Shown: positions 1 through 10,547, numbered from the stretch's first letter. The stretch is 46,557 nucleotides of DNA from Bacteroidaceae bacterium (GCA_024684455.1 JAIKWU010000042.1:1-46557), one strand, 5' to 3'. Notes: a model not told the origin generated them from the sequence alone. Numbers and translations are program-made.

Positions 1-361
1 GTTGCTTATTGCGAACTTATTACGTCTATACAATCCCTGTAGACAAAGGCCGTATCAATGATTCCAGGAGCATAAAAGAGCCTTAAGTAGAAATGATAGC
101 CTGTTTAGGGTATTTTTAGGAGTATATTTGAACCTTAAGCCGATTTTTTGCAGAGTAGTACAAACGAATGGTTAAGAAATACAAAAAAAGGCAATGTAAT
201 TTTTCGCTTTTATTGAAAAAAATATCACTTTTGTTGTAAATTATAAAAATCCACAGCATTAAAATAGGAACGGTGGACTGTCGCATTTGTATCACTGCAA
301 ATGATACAGGAACAGTTTTTTCGGAGTGATGGAGGATAAAGATGTGTGGGTGCCTGCGGAT
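1..361. other. Gene-free stretch downstream of sufS
   Basis: AT-rich DNA lying beyond the 3' end of the suf operon. I see no reading frame with recognisable protein content and no convincing rho-independent terminator for sufS. Reading frames that cross 225-646 are antisense or out-of-frame shadows of sufS. Confidence 0.6.
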
Positions 362-1573
362 TCAGAACATCTGAACTACACGACGAATGGCAGCGATGAG
401 GACATCGACTTCCTCGCGGGTGTTGTAGAATGCGAAGGAGGCACGGACGGTGCCTTCGATGCCGAGGCGGCGCATGAGGGGCTCGGCACAATGGTGGCCG
501 GTGCGCACTGCGATGCCGAGGCGGTCGAGCAAGGTACCGAGGTCCAGATGGTGGATGCCGGCGATGTTGAAGGAGAAAGCCCCCCCCATCCCTCCCGACA
601 GGGGGGAGTTATAGCCATAAATTGTTATATTTTCGATTTGTTGTAGCTGCTGCAGCGCGTATGCTCCGAGTTCGCTTTCGTAGGCATGAATGCGGTCCAT
701 TCCGATGGCGGTGACGTAGTCAAGGGCGACGGCGAGGGCGTGGGTGCCGACGTAGTCGGGCGTGCCAGCTTCGAACTTATAGGGCAGATCGTTGTAGGTG
801 GTACGTTCGAACGAGACGTTACGTATCATTTCGCCTCCACCCTGATAGGGAGGCAAGCGGTCCAGCCAGCGTTCTTTCCCGTAGAGCACACCCACCCCGG
901 TCGGTCCGTAAATTTTATGCCCGCTGAAGGCAAAGAAGTCGCAGTCGAGGGCTTGCACATCGATGGCAAAATGGGGTGCCGACTGTGCACCGTCGATGAG
1001 GACGGGTATGTCGTGCTGATGGGCCTTTGTGACAATGTCGCCGACAGGGTTGACCGTACCGAGCACATTTGAGACGTGGGTGACACAGACGAGGCGTGTG
1101 CGCTGGCTGAGAAGTGTCTCAAAGGCATCGATGTCGAGCGTGTAGTCGTCGCGCATGGGAACGACACGGAGAGTCATGCCCTTGCGCTCACAGAGCATCT
1201 GCCACGGCACGATGTTGCTGTGGTGTTCCATCTCCGTAACGACGATTTCGTCGCATGCGTGGCAGAATGCTTCGCCGAAGGAGAAGGCAAGCAGGTTGAT
1301 GCTCTCAGTCGTGCCGCGCGTGAAGATGATTTCCGACGTCGAACGCGCATTGATGAAGCGTCGCACAGTCTCGCGTGCCTGCTCGTGCAGTTCGGTCGCC
1401 TGTTGCGAGAGGAAGTGCACGCCACGATGTACGTTGGCGTTGACGTTGTAGTATTCTTCGCTGATGGCTTCGACGACACAGCGTGGCTTCTGGGTCGTGG
1501 CAGCATTGTCGAGATAGACGAGTGGCCGTCCATAGACCTCGCGCTGAAGGATGGGGAAATCTTCTCTGTTCAT
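362..1573 (-). CDS. sufS: Cysteine desulfurase SufS
   Basis: A PLP-dependent group II cysteine desulfurase of 403 residues that takes sulfur from L-cysteine and supplies it to the SufBCD scaffold in the cytoplasm. Visible are the fold type I lysine in SGHKIYGP (about residue 220) and the persulfide cysteine in TGHHCAEPLM (about residue 362). Length is normal for SufS. The start at 1573 was chosen because its ATG overlaps the sufD stop as ATGA; an upstream in-frame ATG adds only poorly conserved residues. It is last in the suf operon. No SufE or SufU sulfur acceptor is seen nearby. Around residues 320-333 the protein has a Gly-rich segment (SPLSGGMGGA) encoded by a copy of the GC-rich dispersed repeat, yet the frame is intact. 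Confidence 0.96.
   Translation of the reverse strand: MNREDFPILQREVYGRPLVYLDNAATTQKPRCVVEAISEEYYNVNANVHRGVHFLSQQATELHEQARETVRRFINARSTSEIIFTRGTTESINLLAFSFGEAFCHACDEIVVTEMEHHSNIVPWQMLCERKGMTLRVVPMRDDYTLDIDAFETLLSQRTRLVCVTHVSNVLGTVNPVGDIVTKAHQHDIPVLIDGAQSAPHFAIDVQALDCDFFAFSGHKIYGPTGVGVLYGKERWLDRLPPYQGGGEMIRNVSFERTTYNDLPYKFEAGTPDYVGTHALAVALDYVTAIGMDRIHAYESELGAYALQQLQQIENITIYGYNSPLSGGMGGAFSFNIAGIHHLDLGTLLDRLGIAVRTGHHCAEPLMRRLGIEGTVRASFAFYNTREEVDVLIAAIRRVVQMF
580..608 (-). repeat. GC-rich palindromic repeat, copy A, inside sufS
   Basis: On the minus strand it reads ACTCCCCCCTGTCGGGAGGG followed by a G-rich tail. The layout is the same as the copies at 33328, 33452, 43234 and 43702: ACTCCCC, a C-rich arm, a short loop, GGGAGGG, then a G-rich tail. 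It lies in frame in sufS and encodes a Ser/Pro/Gly-rich loop. Confidence 0.6.
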
Positions 1574-2880
1574 TTGCATAGGGCACATCCAGTGCATTTG
1601 TTAAGTTCGCCGCGAAAACGTTTCTCGACAAGATAGTGCAGGCGTTCGCGCAGGGGTTCAAGACGGATGGAGTCGATGACTTGGCCGACAAAGGCAAACT
1701 TGAGGAGCAGACGTGCCTCATCGGCACTGATGCCGCGCTGCTGCATATAGAAGAGGGCCTGTTCGTCGAGCACGCCTACGGTCGAGCCGTGGGAGCACTG
1801 CACATCGTCGGCATAGATTTCGAGCATCGGCTGGGTGTAGATGCGTGCCGTGGTGGCAGCGCAAAGGTTGGCGTTCGTCTCTTTGGAGTCTGTCTTCTGA
1901 GCATCCTTTCGCACGAGCATCTTGCCGGCAAAGGCTCCGACCGCCTCTTCATCGACAACGTACTTGTAGAGTTGGCGGCTCGTACACGAGGGCGCACGGT
2001 GGTCCACCAGCGTGTTGTTATCGACGTGTTGGCGCTTGTCAGCCACCACACAACCGTTGAGCGTGATTTCCGAACGTTCGCCATCAAGGACGACGTCGGT
2101 GGTATTGCGCGTCAGTCCGTTGTAGAGAGTGATGCTGTTGTGCGAGACCACACAGTCGCTGCCAACATGGACATGCAGGTTTGAAAAGCGGCGACAACGT
2201 GTGTGCGTCTCTTCCAGTTCGTAAAGGTCGAGACGGCTGCGGTCGGCACAGAACACCTCGATGACCTGCGTCGTGAGGAACAACACACGGTCCATGGCAT
2301 GGTCGCACAGCAAGAGCGTGGCGTCGGCACCCTCCTCAAGCACGATGAGCACACGGCGGTTGACCATCATGTCAACACCGCTGCGCAGGAGGTTGAGCAC
2401 CTGCAACGGGCGTTCCATATGCTGATTTTTAGGCACATAGACAAAGAGACCGTCCTGTGCAAGGGCTGTATTGAGCAGAGCCAGACCCGTAGCGGCTTTG
2501 TTGTAGTATTTAACAACTAATTCGGGGTGGTCAATGCAAGCCTGACGCAGTGACGAAACGTAGGGTATGTCACGTTCGAAGAGGGGCTGGTCGTTGACGA
2601 CATATGCCAAATGTGTGGAGAGATTAGGAACGTCGCAGCGAAAGACTTCACGCGGATTGATGGGCACCTGCACGCGGTTCAGGTTGACACCGTAGTCGGG
2701 AGCAAACGCTTTTGTCACGTCAGTGTAGCGGTAACGCTCTTCCTTCAGCGACGGAAAACCTCTCTGCTGAAACTGCTCCATTGCCGCATCACGCACGGCG
2801 TTCATGACGGGTGCGCTATGATGGCAGATGAGGTCGCGCTGCGAAGCGTAGAGGTCGATGTATTGTTGTGCGCTGTTCAT
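1570..2880 (-). CDS. sufD: Fe-S cluster assembly protein SufD
   Basis: A 436-residue SufD scaffold subunit that partners SufB and SufC in building Fe-S clusters. The protein has the SufBD-family beta-helix core. The C-terminal segment (MLEIYADDVQCSHGSTVG, then QRGISADEARLLLKFAF) is the SufB/SufD signature shared by both paralogues. Its ATG overlaps the sufC stop as ATGA at 2877-2880, and its stop overlaps the sufS start, so translation is tightly coupled. Length is usual for the family and nothing is missing. Confidence 0.95.
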   Translation of the reverse strand: MNSAQQYIDLYASQRDLICHHSAPVMNAVRDAAMEQFQQRGFPSLKEERYRYTDVTKAFAPDYGVNLNRVQVPINPREVFRCDVPNLSTHLAYVVNDQPLFERDIPYVSSLRQACIDHPELVVKYYNKAATGLALLNTALAQDGLFVYVPKNQHMERPLQVLNLLRSGVDMMVNRRVLIVLEEGADATLLLCDHAMDRVLFLTTQVIEVFCADRSRLDLYELEETHTRCRRFSNLHVHVGSDCVVSHNSITLYNGLTRNTTDVVLDGERSEITLNGCVVADKRQHVDNNTLVDHRAPSCTSRQLYKYVVDEEAVGAFAGKMLVRKDAQKTDSKETNANLCAATTARIYTQPMLEIYADDVQCSHGSTVGVLDEQALFYMQQRGISADEARLLLKFAFVGQVIDSIRLEPLRERLHYLVEKRFRGELNKCTGCALCK

Positions 2881-3623
2881 TGTTTCTCCTTAATCCAGTC
2901 AAAACCTCGGTCTTCAATTTCCTGTGCCAGTTCGGGACCGCCGCTCTTGACGATACGGCCGTCGAGCAGGACGTGTACGAAGTCGGGGTGGATATAGTCG
3001 AGCAGACGCTGGTAGTGCGTGATGACGAGTGCCGAGGTCTCATCGGTGCGCAGACGGTTGAAGCCTTCAGCCACGATACGCAGTGCATCAACGTCGAGAC
3101 CAGAGTCCGTCTCGTCGAGGATGCAGAACGTCGGTTCGAGCATGGCCATCTGGAAAATCTCGTTGCGTTTCTTCTCACCGCCGCTGAACCCCTCGTTGAC
3201 CGAACGGTTCACCAGTTTGCTGTCAATCTCGACGAGTTTGCGGCGTTCGCGCATCATTTTCAAAAAGTCGGTCGCCTTCAGTTCCTCCTTGCCGAGGGCT
3301 TTGCGGCGTGCATTGACGGCTGCGCGCATGAACTGCTGCATCGACACCCCAGGGATTTCGATGGGCTGCTGAAACGACATGAAGATGCCCGCAGTAGCGC
3401 GTTCCTCGGTCTTCATGGCGAGCAAGTCCTGCCCGTTGAACGTGATGGTGCCCTGCGTCACCTCATAGGCGGGATGGCCCACGATGACGTTCGACAGCGT
3501 GCTTTTGCCAGCGCCGTTCGTCCCCATGAGTGCATGGATTTCACCGTCGCGGATGGTGAGGTCCACACCGTTCAGGATTTCCTTGCCTGCAATCGAGGCG
3601 TGCAGATTGCGAATTTCTAACAT
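2877..3623 (-). CDS. sufC: Fe-S assembly ATPase SufC
   Basis: A 248-residue ABC-type ATPase of the SufBCD complex. ATP binding drives the SufB-SufD rearrangement needed for cluster building. Walker A GTNGAGKS is at residues 34-41, the signature FSGGEKK at about 146-152 and Walker B CILDE at 167-171. It has no membrane segments, as expected for this soluble ABC protein. It is third of the suf genes in transcription order. The 137-bp gap from the sufB stop to this start is unusual in an otherwise overlapping operon and holds the 22-bp-period hairpin array. I see no promoter in that gap. Confidence 0.97.
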   Translation of the reverse strand: MLEIRNLHASIAGKEILNGVDLTIRDGEIHALMGTNGAGKSTLSNVIVGHPAYEVTQGTITFNGQDLLAMKTEERATAGIFMSFQQPIEIPGVSMQQFMRAAVNARRKALGKEELKATDFLKMMRERRKLVEIDSKLVNRSVNEGFSGGEKKRNEIFQMAMLEPTFCILDETDSGLDVDALRIVAEGFNRLRTDETSALVITHYQRLLDYIHPDFVHVLLDGRIVKSGGPELAQEIEDRGFDWIKEKQ

Positions 3624-3667
3624 ATTTTACTTTGTATGTATGCGGTTAATGACTACCTTTTTTTATA

Positions 3668-3746
3668 CGCCAAGTGCTTAGCGTGACGTCTCCAAGTGCT
3701 TAGCGTGCAAACGCCAAGTGCTTGGCGTGTTTTTTCCAAGTACTTG
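3668..3746. repeat. Hairpin array 1: four palindromes at 22-bp period
   Basis: Four copies of CCAAGTGCTT(A/G)GCGTG-type palindromes begin at 3670, 3692, 3714 and 3736, an exact 22-bp spacing. The fourth core is CCAAGTACTTG. The linkers between them (acgtct, caaacg, tttttt) recur in the same order in the array at 31300. It lies between sufB and sufC inside the operon. Confidence 0.85.
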
Positions 3747-3760
3747 AAAAGAATCGCAGA

Positions 3761-5257
3761 CTACCCTACCGTTCCCTCCAGGCTTACCTGAAGAAGTTTT
3801 TGTGCTTCGACGGCAAATTCCATCGGCAACTTGTTGATAACATCCTTGGCATAGCCATTGACAATCAATCCGATAGCATCTTCGGTCGATATGCCGCGCT
3901 GGTTGCAGTAGAGCAGTTGGTCTTCGTTGATTTTCGACGTCGTCGCCTCGTGTTCGACGACGGCCGTGCTGTTCTGCACGTCCATGTACGGAAACGTGTG
4001 AGCACCACACTGGTTGCCGAAAAGCAGCGAGTCGCACGACGAGTAGTTGCGGGCTCCGTCGGCATGTTTTCCTACGCGCACAAGGCCACGATACGAGTTT
4101 TCGCTCTTTCCGGCACTGATGCCCTTGGAGATGATGGTCGAGCGGGTATTCCGTCCCAGATGAATCATCTTCGTGCCTGTGTCGGCCTGCTGATGGTTGT
4201 TGGTGACGGCGACGCTGTAGAACTCTGCCTGCGAGCCGTCGCCGCTGAGCACACACGAGGGATATTTCCATGTGACAGCAGAACCAGTCTCGACCTGTGT
4301 CCACGACAGTTTGCTGTTCACACCGCGCAGATGTCCACGCTTGGTGACAAGGTTGAGCACGCCGCCACGACCTTCCGAATCGCCTGGATACCAGTTCTGC
4401 ACAGTCGAGTATTTTACTTCGGCGTTGTCGAGGACGACAATTTCGACGATGGCGGCATGGAGTTGATTCTCATCGCGCATCGGAGCCGTGCAACCTTCGA
4501 GGTACGAGACATACGAACCCTCGTCGCAGACGATGAGAGTGCGCTCGAACTGGCCCGTGTTGCGGGCATTGATGCGAAAGTAAGTGGAGAGTTCCATGGG
4601 ACAGCGTGTGTTCTTCGGAATATAGACGAAGGAACCGTCGGAGAACACGGCTGAGTTGAGCGCAGCAAAGTAGTTGTCGCGGTAGGGCACGACGCTGCCC
4701 AGATACTGGTGCACCAGTTCGGGATGCTCGCGCACAGCCTCGCTGATGCTGCAGAAGATGATGCCTTGCTCCGACAGACGCTGCTTGAACGTGGTCTTCA
4801 CACTCACGCTATCCATCACTGCATCGACTGCCGTTCCGCTCAGCGCAAGACGTTCCTCAAGAGGTATGCCAAGTTTGTCGAACGTCTTCATCACCTCTGG
4901 GTCGATGTCGTCGAGCGTCTTCGGCCCCTCTTTCTTCTTGACGGTCGGATCGGCATAGTAGGAGATGTCCTGATAGTCGATGTCGGGCAGACGCAGATGT
5001 CCCCACGAAGGCTGTTGCTGGCTCTGCCAGTAGCGGAAGGCTTCGAGACGGAAGTCAAGCAACCATTGCGGTTCGCCTTTCTTCTGGCTAATCAGGCGCA
5101 CAACATCCTCGTTCAGTCCACGCTCAATGACCTCCGTATGCACGTCGGTGGTGAAGCCGAACTTGTACTTCTCTTCGGCGACACGGCGAACGAACTCGTT
5201 TGATGGCTGTTCGTTCTCGCGTTGATGCTTCGGTTTGGGATTCTCGTTGTCAGACAT
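3761..5257 (-). CDS. sufB: Fe-S cluster assembly protein SufB
   Basis: The 498-residue SufB scaffold on which [4Fe-4S] clusters are built with SufC and SufD. The C-terminal part carries the conserved SufB block with [20 protein letters not shown], a following EHEATTSKI, and CNQRGIS, which hold the family's sulfur and metal ligands. The start at 5257 ([10 protein letters not shown]) was chosen because it falls one base after the cvpA stop. The longer frame would intrude on cvpA and adds a basic unconserved tail. It is the first suf gene, continuous with the upstream infB-cvpA genes. Confidence 0.96.
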   Translation of the reverse strand: MSDNENPKPKHQRENEQPSNEFVRRVAEEKYKFGFTTDVHTEVIERGLNEDVVRLISQKKGEPQWLLDFRLEAFRYWQSQQQPSWGHLRLPDIDYQDISYYADPTVKKKEGPKTLDDIDPEVMKTFDKLGIPLEERLALSGTAVDAVMDSVSVKTTFKQRLSEQGIIFCSISEAVREHPELVHQYLGSVVPYRDNYFAALNSAVFSDGSFVYIPKNTRCPMELSTYFRINARNTGQFERTLIVCDEGSYVSYLEGCTAPMRDENQLHAAIVEIVVLDNAEVKYSTVQNWYPGDSEGRGGVLNLVTKRGHLRGVNSKLSWTQVETGSAVTWKYPSCVLSGDGSQAEFYSVAVTNNHQQADTGTKMIHLGRNTRSTIISKGISAGKSENSYRGLVRVGKHADGARNYSSCDSLLFGNQCGAHTFPYMDVQNSTAVVEHEATTSKINEDQLLYCNQRGISTEDAIGLIVNGYAKDVINKLPMEFAVEAQKLLQVSLEGTVG

Positions 5258-5258
5258 A

Positions 5259-5819
5259 CTACTCTTTTTCACCGCCGAGAAACGACGGAATCTCTTTGCT
5301 GATACCATGTCGAGGCGGGCATCCTTGCGCTTCCTCGGTCGAGTCGGTCACAATCGTCACATCGGGTACGATGAACTGCCCCGCATGTTTCCACGCATAA
5401 AAAAGTTCACTGCGCTGCTCCAGTTTCTCAGGCTTCAGCCCGCCATTGCTCATCGCAAAGTCCATGAGATTGAACACCACAGACATGAGCAGTCCGTAAC
5501 ATACCATACCGATAAGGGCACCAATGCCACGGTTGACACAGCCCAGGTGCGCCTTGCTGGCAAGTTTCGTGAGCATGGAAGCCAACAGGCCCAACGCCAC
5601 AGGAACAATGATGACGATGAGTATAAACGCAACGATATGACCAATGCCTTCGCTGGCACCTGTCGCCTGCGACAGATACTGCCCGAACTGGTCATAAAGA
5701 GCGACGGCAAGCACGATGCCCACCGTCACTCCAAGAAAGTTTGCGATTTGCTTGAAAGCGCCCTGTATGAAACCTATCACGGCACCGACAAGCAAAACAA
5801 TCAAAATCAGTGTATCCAT
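5259..5819 (-). CDS. cvpA: CvpA family membrane protein
   Basis: A 186-residue inner-membrane protein with four hydrophobic segments at about residues 2-18, 23-42, 62-88 and 98-120, the standard CvpA layout, followed by a hydrophilic C-terminal tail. CvpA in E. coli is needed for colicin V production and has been tied to envelope stress resistance. The role in Bacteroidetes is not established. It starts one base after the infB stop and ends one base before the sufB start, so it is part of the same transcript. The 65-residue soluble tail is low in recognisable motifs. Confidence 0.88.
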   Translation of the reverse strand: MDTLILIVLLVGAVIGFIQGAFKQIANFLGVTVGIVLAVALYDQFGQYLSQATGASEGIGHIVAFILIVIIVPVALGLLASMLTKLASKAHLGCVNRGIGALIGMVCYGLLMSVVFNLMDFAMSNGGLKPEKLEQRSELFYAWKHAGQFIVPDVTIVTDSTEEAQGCPPRHGISKEIPSFLGGEKE

Positions 5820-5820
5820 G

Positions 5821-8667
5821 TCAGAGTTTCTGCTTGACCTCTACTTCAGTGAAGGCCTCCAGAACGTCGCCCTCGCGGATGTCGTTGTAGTTGACCAGCG
5901 AAATACCGCAGTCGAAGTTGTTCGACACCTCCTTCACATCGTCCTTGAAACGCTTGAGCGCATTGATGTCGGACGTGTGGACGACGATACCGTCGCGGAT
6001 GACACGAATCTTGTCGGAACGGTGAATCTTTCCGTCTGTGACGAAAGCACCTGCCACAGTACCGACTTTCGTAATCTTGTAAACCTGACGCACCTCAGCC
6101 GTACCCGTATATTCTTCCTTGATTTCGGGTGCCAGCATTCCCTCCATGGCCGACTTGATCTCTTCAATCGTATCGTAAATGATGGAGTAGAGGCGGATAT
6201 CGACACCTTCCTGTTCGGCAAGTTTACGGGCTGCCTGCGAAGGACGTACCTGGAAACCGATGATGATAGCATCGGAAGCCTTTGCCAAATCAACGTCACT
6301 CTCTGAAATCTGACCCACGGCCTTGTAAATGACGTTAACCTTGATTTTCTCAGTCGAAAGTTTGATGAGCGAGTCGCTGAGGGCTTCGATTGAGCCATCC
6401 ACGTCGCCCTTGACAACGAGGTTAAGGTCTTGAACACCACCGACGGCTATGTCGTGAGCAATGTCTTCGAGACCCTTGCGCTTCGTTGTACGAATGCCCT
6501 GCTCACGCTTGAGTTGCTCACGCTTGGCAGCCAGTTCACGAGCCTCCTGCTCCGACTCCATGACGTGGAACTGGTCGCCCGCCGTAGGAGCACCGTTCAA
6601 GCCAAGAATCAGGGCAGGCTCGGCAGGCAAAGCCTGCTGAATGCGCTGTCCGCGTTCGTTGAACATAGCCTTGACACGACCGTAATGCGTACCAGCCAGA
6701 ACGACATCTCCCTGACGCAATGTACCGTTTTGGACAAGCACAGTGGCCACGTAGCCACGACCTTTGTCAAGAGAGGACTCGATGACAGACCCCGTCGCCT
6801 TGCGATTAGGGTTGGCCTTCAGGTCGAGAATCTCGGCCTCAAGCAGCACCTTCTCCATCAGTTCATCGACGTTGATACCCTTCTTCGCCGAAATATCCTG
6901 ACTCTGGTACTTACCGCCCCAGTCTTCTACGAGATAGTTCATCCCGGCCAGTGCTTCCTTAATCTTTTCGGGGTTAGCACCTGGTTTGTCAATCTTATTG
7001 ATGGCGAACACCATCGGTACGCCTGCGGCCTCTGCATGGCTGATGGCCTCACGGGTCTGCGGCATGATGCTGTCGTCGGCAGCGATGATGATGATGGCAA
7101 TGTCAGTAACCTTCGCGCCACGGGCACGCATAGCCGTGAAGGCCTCGTGACCAGGTGTGTCGAGGAATGTGATGTGCTTGCCACTCGCCATCTTCACATT
7201 GTAGGCACCAATGTGCTGTGTAATACCACCCGCTTCACCAGCGATGACATTAGTCTTGCGAATGTAGTCGAGCAACGATGTCTTACCATGGTCAACGTGA
7301 CCCATTACGGTAATAATTGGTGCACGTGGAACGAGGTCTTCATCCTTGTCCTCTTCTTCAACGATGGCGTTCGAGACATCCTCGCTGACGTATGTCGTAG
7401 TGAAGCCGAACTCTTCTGCAACAAGGTTGATGGTCTCGGCATCGAGACGCTGGTTAATGCTGACCATCACGCCGATGGACATACAGGTGCCGATAACCTT
7501 TGTCACGGGCACATCCATCATCGTAGCCAGTTCGTTGGCAGTGACATATTCGGTCAGTTTCAGAACCTTGCTCTCTGCATTTTCCGCTGCTTCTTCTTCC
7601 TCCATACGCTGGTGAATGGCATCGCGCTTGTCCTTACGGTACTTCACACCCTTCTTCATCTGCTTGGAGGTGAGACGAGCAAGTGTTTCCTTAACCTGTC
7701 TTGAGATTTCCTCGTCGGTCAGTTCAGGCTGTTTGGCAGGGCTGTTCTTCTTTTTCTTCTTTCCACCGCTCTGCTGGTTCTGGCCGGCACCTGAGTTCTG
7801 TCCGCCTTGCCCTTTCTTCTTCTTGTTGCCGTCCTGTTGCTGTTGATTAGCAACGGCATTGATGTCAACGCGCTGACTGTTGATGCGGGCACGCTTTTTC
7901 TTCTTGCCAGGCTCACCCGTTTGCCCTGCGGCAGTTGGAGCAGCAGAGGTCTGCTTGCGCTGGCGTTCTTTCTCCTCACGCTCTTTCTTGCGTTCGGCCT
8001 TCGACTTCTTGTCGGGGCGCGTCTTGGAGTTGATGCTGGAAAGGTCAATGAAGCCGACCTGCTTGAACTGTACACCAGCATCAGGCGTCTCCATACGAAA
8101 GACACCGTCGTCGCCAGTTGTTCCGAGCACTTCCTGTTTCTTCTTCGAAGACGGCTTTTTTTCCGTCTTAGTTTCTTCAACAGGTGCTTCGACAGTAACT
8201 TCTGCTTGAGGCTCAGTTGTCTGTTCAATAGCAGGTTTTGTCTCTGCCGGCGTAGTCGGAACGACAGGTTCTTCCTTGACATCTTCCTTGGGCTTGGCGG
8301 GAGCCTTCTTCGCCTGTATGTCGTTGATATTGCCGACTATCTTCAGCGTCTGCTTACGTTCAGAAGGTGTGCGGAAAGGCTCTTCGCTTTGCTTTTTCTT
8401 TTCCGCCCTTTCCTTCTGTTGCTGCTCACGCCGCTCGTCACGTTCTTTCTGCTCTTTCTCCTTGCGTTTCTGGATGTCGAGCCTGATTTCTTCGTGCTTG
8501 CTCTTGTCTGCACCGAATGCGCTCATGAGCAGTTCGTACTGCTCATCCGTGATCTTTGCGTTGGGACTGACGTCTTCCAGTACCTTGCCTTTCTTTTGCA
8601 GGAATTCAGCCACGGTGTTGATTCCCACGTTCAGTTCTTTTAGTGCTTTGTTAAGTCTTACAGGCAT
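5821..8667 (-). CDS. infB: Translation initiation factor IF-2
   Basis: A 948-residue GTPase that places initiator tRNA on the 30S subunit and promotes subunit joining. There is an N-terminal IF2_N domain (residues 1-50), then a long Lys/Glu- and Gln/Gly-rich linker to about 310, a second IF2_N-type domain at about 365-425, and the G domain with GHVDHGKT (456-463), DTPGHE and NKID. Domains II, III and IV follow to the end. The charged linker is typical of Bacteroidetes IF-2. It is downstream of nusA, as in many bacteria. Confidence 0.97.
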   Translation of the reverse strand: MPVRLNKALKELNVGINTVAEFLQKKGKVLEDVSPNAKITDEQYELLMSAFGADKSKHEEIRLDIQKRKEKEQKERDERREQQQKERAEKKKQSEEPFRTPSERKQTLKIVGNINDIQAKKAPAKPKEDVKEEPVVPTTPAETKPAIEQTTEPQAEVTVEAPVEETKTEKKPSSKKKQEVLGTTGDDGVFRMETPDAGVQFKQVGFIDLSSINSKTRPDKKSKAERKKEREEKERQRKQTSAAPTAAGQTGEPGKKKKRARINSQRVDINAVANQQQQDGNKKKKGQGGQNSGAGQNQQSGGKKKKKNSPAKQPELTDEEISRQVKETLARLTSKQMKKGVKYRKDKRDAIHQRMEEEEAAENAESKVLKLTEYVTANELATMMDVPVTKVIGTCMSIGVMVSINQRLDAETINLVAEEFGFTTTYVSEDVSNAIVEEEDKDEDLVPRAPIITVMGHVDHGKTSLLDYIRKTNVIAGEAGGITQHIGAYNVKMASGKHITFLDTPGHEAFTAMRARGAKVTDIAIIIIAADDSIMPQTREAISHAEAAGVPMVFAINKIDKPGANPEKIKEALAGMNYLVEDWGGKYQSQDISAKKGINVDELMEKVLLEAEILDLKANPNRKATGSVIESSLDKGRGYVATVLVQNGTLRQGDVVLAGTHYGRVKAMFNERGQRIQQALPAEPALILGLNGAPTAGDQFHVMESEQEARELAAKREQLKREQGIRTTKRKGLEDIAHDIAVGGVQDLNLVVKGDVDGSIEALSDSLIKLSTEKIKVNVIYKAVGQISESDVDLAKASDAIIIGFQVRPSQAARKLAEQEGVDIRLYSIIYDTIEEIKSAMEGMLAPEIKEEYTGTAEVRQVYKITKVGTVAGAFVTDGKIHRSDKIRVIRDGIVVHTSDINALKRFKDDVKEVSNNFDCGISLVNYNDIREGDVLEAFTEVEVKQKL

Positions 8668-8720
8668 AAAGTTTATCTACGATTTGAATTTACTATTAAC
8701 AATTGAGGCATAGTTCGAGT

Positions 8721-9986
8721 TTAGTCTTCAAACTCAGAACGGAGGATGTTAAGCACTTCATCGACGGTGTCTTCCTCGAGGTCGGCTTGTTCAATAAGCA
8801 TTTCGCGAGGCGCCTGGAGTACGTCTTTGGCCGTGTCGAGTCCGATGCCCTTGATGGCTTCGATAATCCATTCGTCGATTTCGTCCTTGAACTCGTCGAG
8901 ATAGATGTCTTCGTTGTCGGTTTCGTTGGCACCTGGTTCACGGAACACATCGATGGTGTATCCAGTAAGCATCGAGGCAAGTTTAATGTTCAGACCGTTC
9001 TTACCGATGGCAAGCGACACCTGGTCGGTCTGCAAGTACACTTCAGCCTTCTTATTCTCTTCGTCGAGAGTGATGGAAGAGATATGGGCAGGATTGAGGG
9101 CACGCTGAATGTAGAGTTTGGGGTTGTTCGTATAATTGATGACATCAATGTTCTCGTTATGAAGTTCACGAACAATGCCATGGATACGGCTACCCTTCAC
9201 ACCGACACAGGCACCGACGGGGTCGATGCGCTCGTTGTAACTCTCAACAGCCACTTTGGCACGTTCTCCAGGGATGCGAACGATGTTATGGATGGTGATG
9301 AGTCCGTCGCTGATTTCCGGTACTTCGTTCTCGAGCAGACGTCGCAAGAAGTCGGGCGATGTGCGAGAGAGAATAATCTTCGGATTGTTGTTGAGGTTAT
9401 CGACGCGGAGTACGATGGCACGTGCCGTCTCACCCTTGCGGAAGTAGTCGCCAGGAATCTGCTCCGACTTCGGCATGAGCAGTTCGTTTCCATCGTCATC
9501 GAGAAGCAATGTCTCGCGCTTCCAAATCTGATAAACCTCGGCTGTTACAATCTGGCCCACCTTATCCTTATACTTATTATACAGGTTGTCGTGCTCCAGT
9601 TCCAGAATCTTTGCAGCCATGGTCTGACGCAGGGTCAGGATGGCACGGCGGCCAAAGTCGCTGAAGTTGACGCGCTGGCTCACCTCCTCCCCTACTTCGT
9701 AGTCATCGTCAATCTTGCGTGCTTCGCTCAGCGAAATTTCTGTGTTTTCGTTGGAGACTTCGCCGTCGGGAACGACGGTACGATTGTGATAAATTTCAAA
9801 GTCACCCTTTTCCGGATTGACGATTACATCGTAGTTGTCCTCGTTGCCGTAAGTCTTCTGCAACACGCTGCGGAACGAGTCTTCAATCACACTGACAAGT
9901 GTGGTCTTGTCGATGTTCTTGGTCTCCTTGAAGTCCTTGAAGGAATCAATCAAGTTGACGCTGTCTTTTGATTTTTTGATAGCCAT
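8721..9986 (-). CDS. nusA: Transcription termination/antitermination factor NusA
   Basis: A 421-residue NusA, which binds RNA polymerase and nascent RNA and modulates pausing, termination and rRNA antitermination. It has the N-terminal RNAP-binding domain (about 1-130), an S1 domain (about 135-205), then two KH domains with the block VGACVGVKGSRIHGIVREL and later AIGKNGLNIKLAS. It ends with a single acidic helix-hairpin region rather than the two AR repeats of E. coli. It lies between rimP and infB as in most bacteria. Confidence 0.96.
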   Translation of the reverse strand: MAIKKSKDSVNLIDSFKDFKETKNIDKTTLVSVIEDSFRSVLQKTYGNEDNYDVIVNPEKGDFEIYHNRTVVPDGEVSNENTEISLSEARKIDDDYEVGEEVSQRVNFSDFGRRAILTLRQTMAAKILELEHDNLYNKYKDKVGQIVTAEVYQIWKRETLLLDDDGNELLMPKSEQIPGDYFRKGETARAIVLRVDNLNNNPKIILSRTSPDFLRRLLENEVPEISDGLITIHNIVRIPGERAKVAVESYNERIDPVGACVGVKGSRIHGIVRELHNENIDVINYTNNPKLYIQRALNPAHISSITLDEENKKAEVYLQTDQVSLAIGKNGLNIKLASMLTGYTIDVFREPGANETDNEDIYLDEFKDEIDEWIIEAIKGIGLDTAKDVLQAPREMLIEQADLEEDTVDEVLNILRSEFED

Positions 9987-10016
9987 TGTATGTTGATTGT
10001 TTAATAGTTTTCGGAT

Positions 10017-10484
10017 TTATTTGAAGTCTATAACGGCTTTTACCCATTTCACGTCGTCGAATGCGAAGCGGTGTTCGACATCGACAATGACAGGGCGCTT
10101 CTTGCCTTCGAGTTTTTGTTTTTCAGCCACGCTGACGATGAAACCCTCGGCATCGGCTGCTTTCATCACGCCCGTCATTTTCTTGCCCTGAGCGGTGAGC
10201 ACTTCGACGCTGCGTCCGATGTGGTTGACATATTGCTGGAGCACTTTCAAAGGTTGTCCGATACCTGCCGAGCCTACTTCCAGTTCGAAGTCCTCGACGT
10301 CGCGGTCGAGATGGTCTTCGATGAAGCGACTGAGTTCGCAGCAGTCTTCAATCCATACACCATCCTTGTGGTCTATTTCAACGACGATTCGGTTGTCGGC
10401 ATCGACCGTTGCATCCACGAGGAAGTAATCTTTTCCTTCGAGCCATTCCTCACAAAGCTCGCTCACTTTCTTCTTGTCAATCAT
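10017..10484 (-). CDS. rimP: Ribosome maturation factor RimP
   Basis: A 155-residue cytoplasmic protein needed for 30S subunit maturation. Typical RimP features are the acidic N-terminal half with IVVEIDHKDGVWIEDC, the block DVEDFELEVGSAGIGQPL (the family's conserved E-V-S-S-PG-like loop, here GSAGIGQPL) and a C-terminal SH3-like domain. It is the first gene of the rimP-nusA-infB-cvpA-suf transcript and follows a good promoter and a strong leader hairpin. Confidence 0.94.
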   Translation of the reverse strand: MIDKKKVSELCEEWLEGKDYFLVDATVDADNRIVVEIDHKDGVWIEDCCELSRFIEDHLDRDVEDFELEVGSAGIGQPLKVLQQYVNHIGRSVEVLTAQGKKMTGVMKAADAEGFIVSVAEKQKLEGKKRPVIVDVEHRFAFDDVKWVKAVIDFK

Positions 10485-10524
10485 TCGCGTTTCGGACGTT
10501 TAGCGTCAGTAAGGTTAAAAATCA

Positions 10525-10547
10525 AGGAGGAACCTTCGGCCCCTCCT
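10525..10547 (-). promoter_or_regulatory. Strong hairpin in the rimP leader RNA
   Basis: In the minus-strand RNA AGGAGGGGCC pairs with GGUUCCUCCU across a GAA loop: ten pairs, two of them G-U. It is followed by UUGAUUUUU. It begins within about 10 bases of the predicted transcript start and lies about 40 bases before the rimP ATG. It could stabilise the 5' end, attenuate transcription, or sequester the AGGAGG-like sequence. Confidence 0.55.

Noticed and set aside
362..1573. sufS as a pseudogene because of the repeat-like G-rich insert
   Set aside because: The frame is intact, and the PLP lysine, active-site cysteine and normal length are all present.
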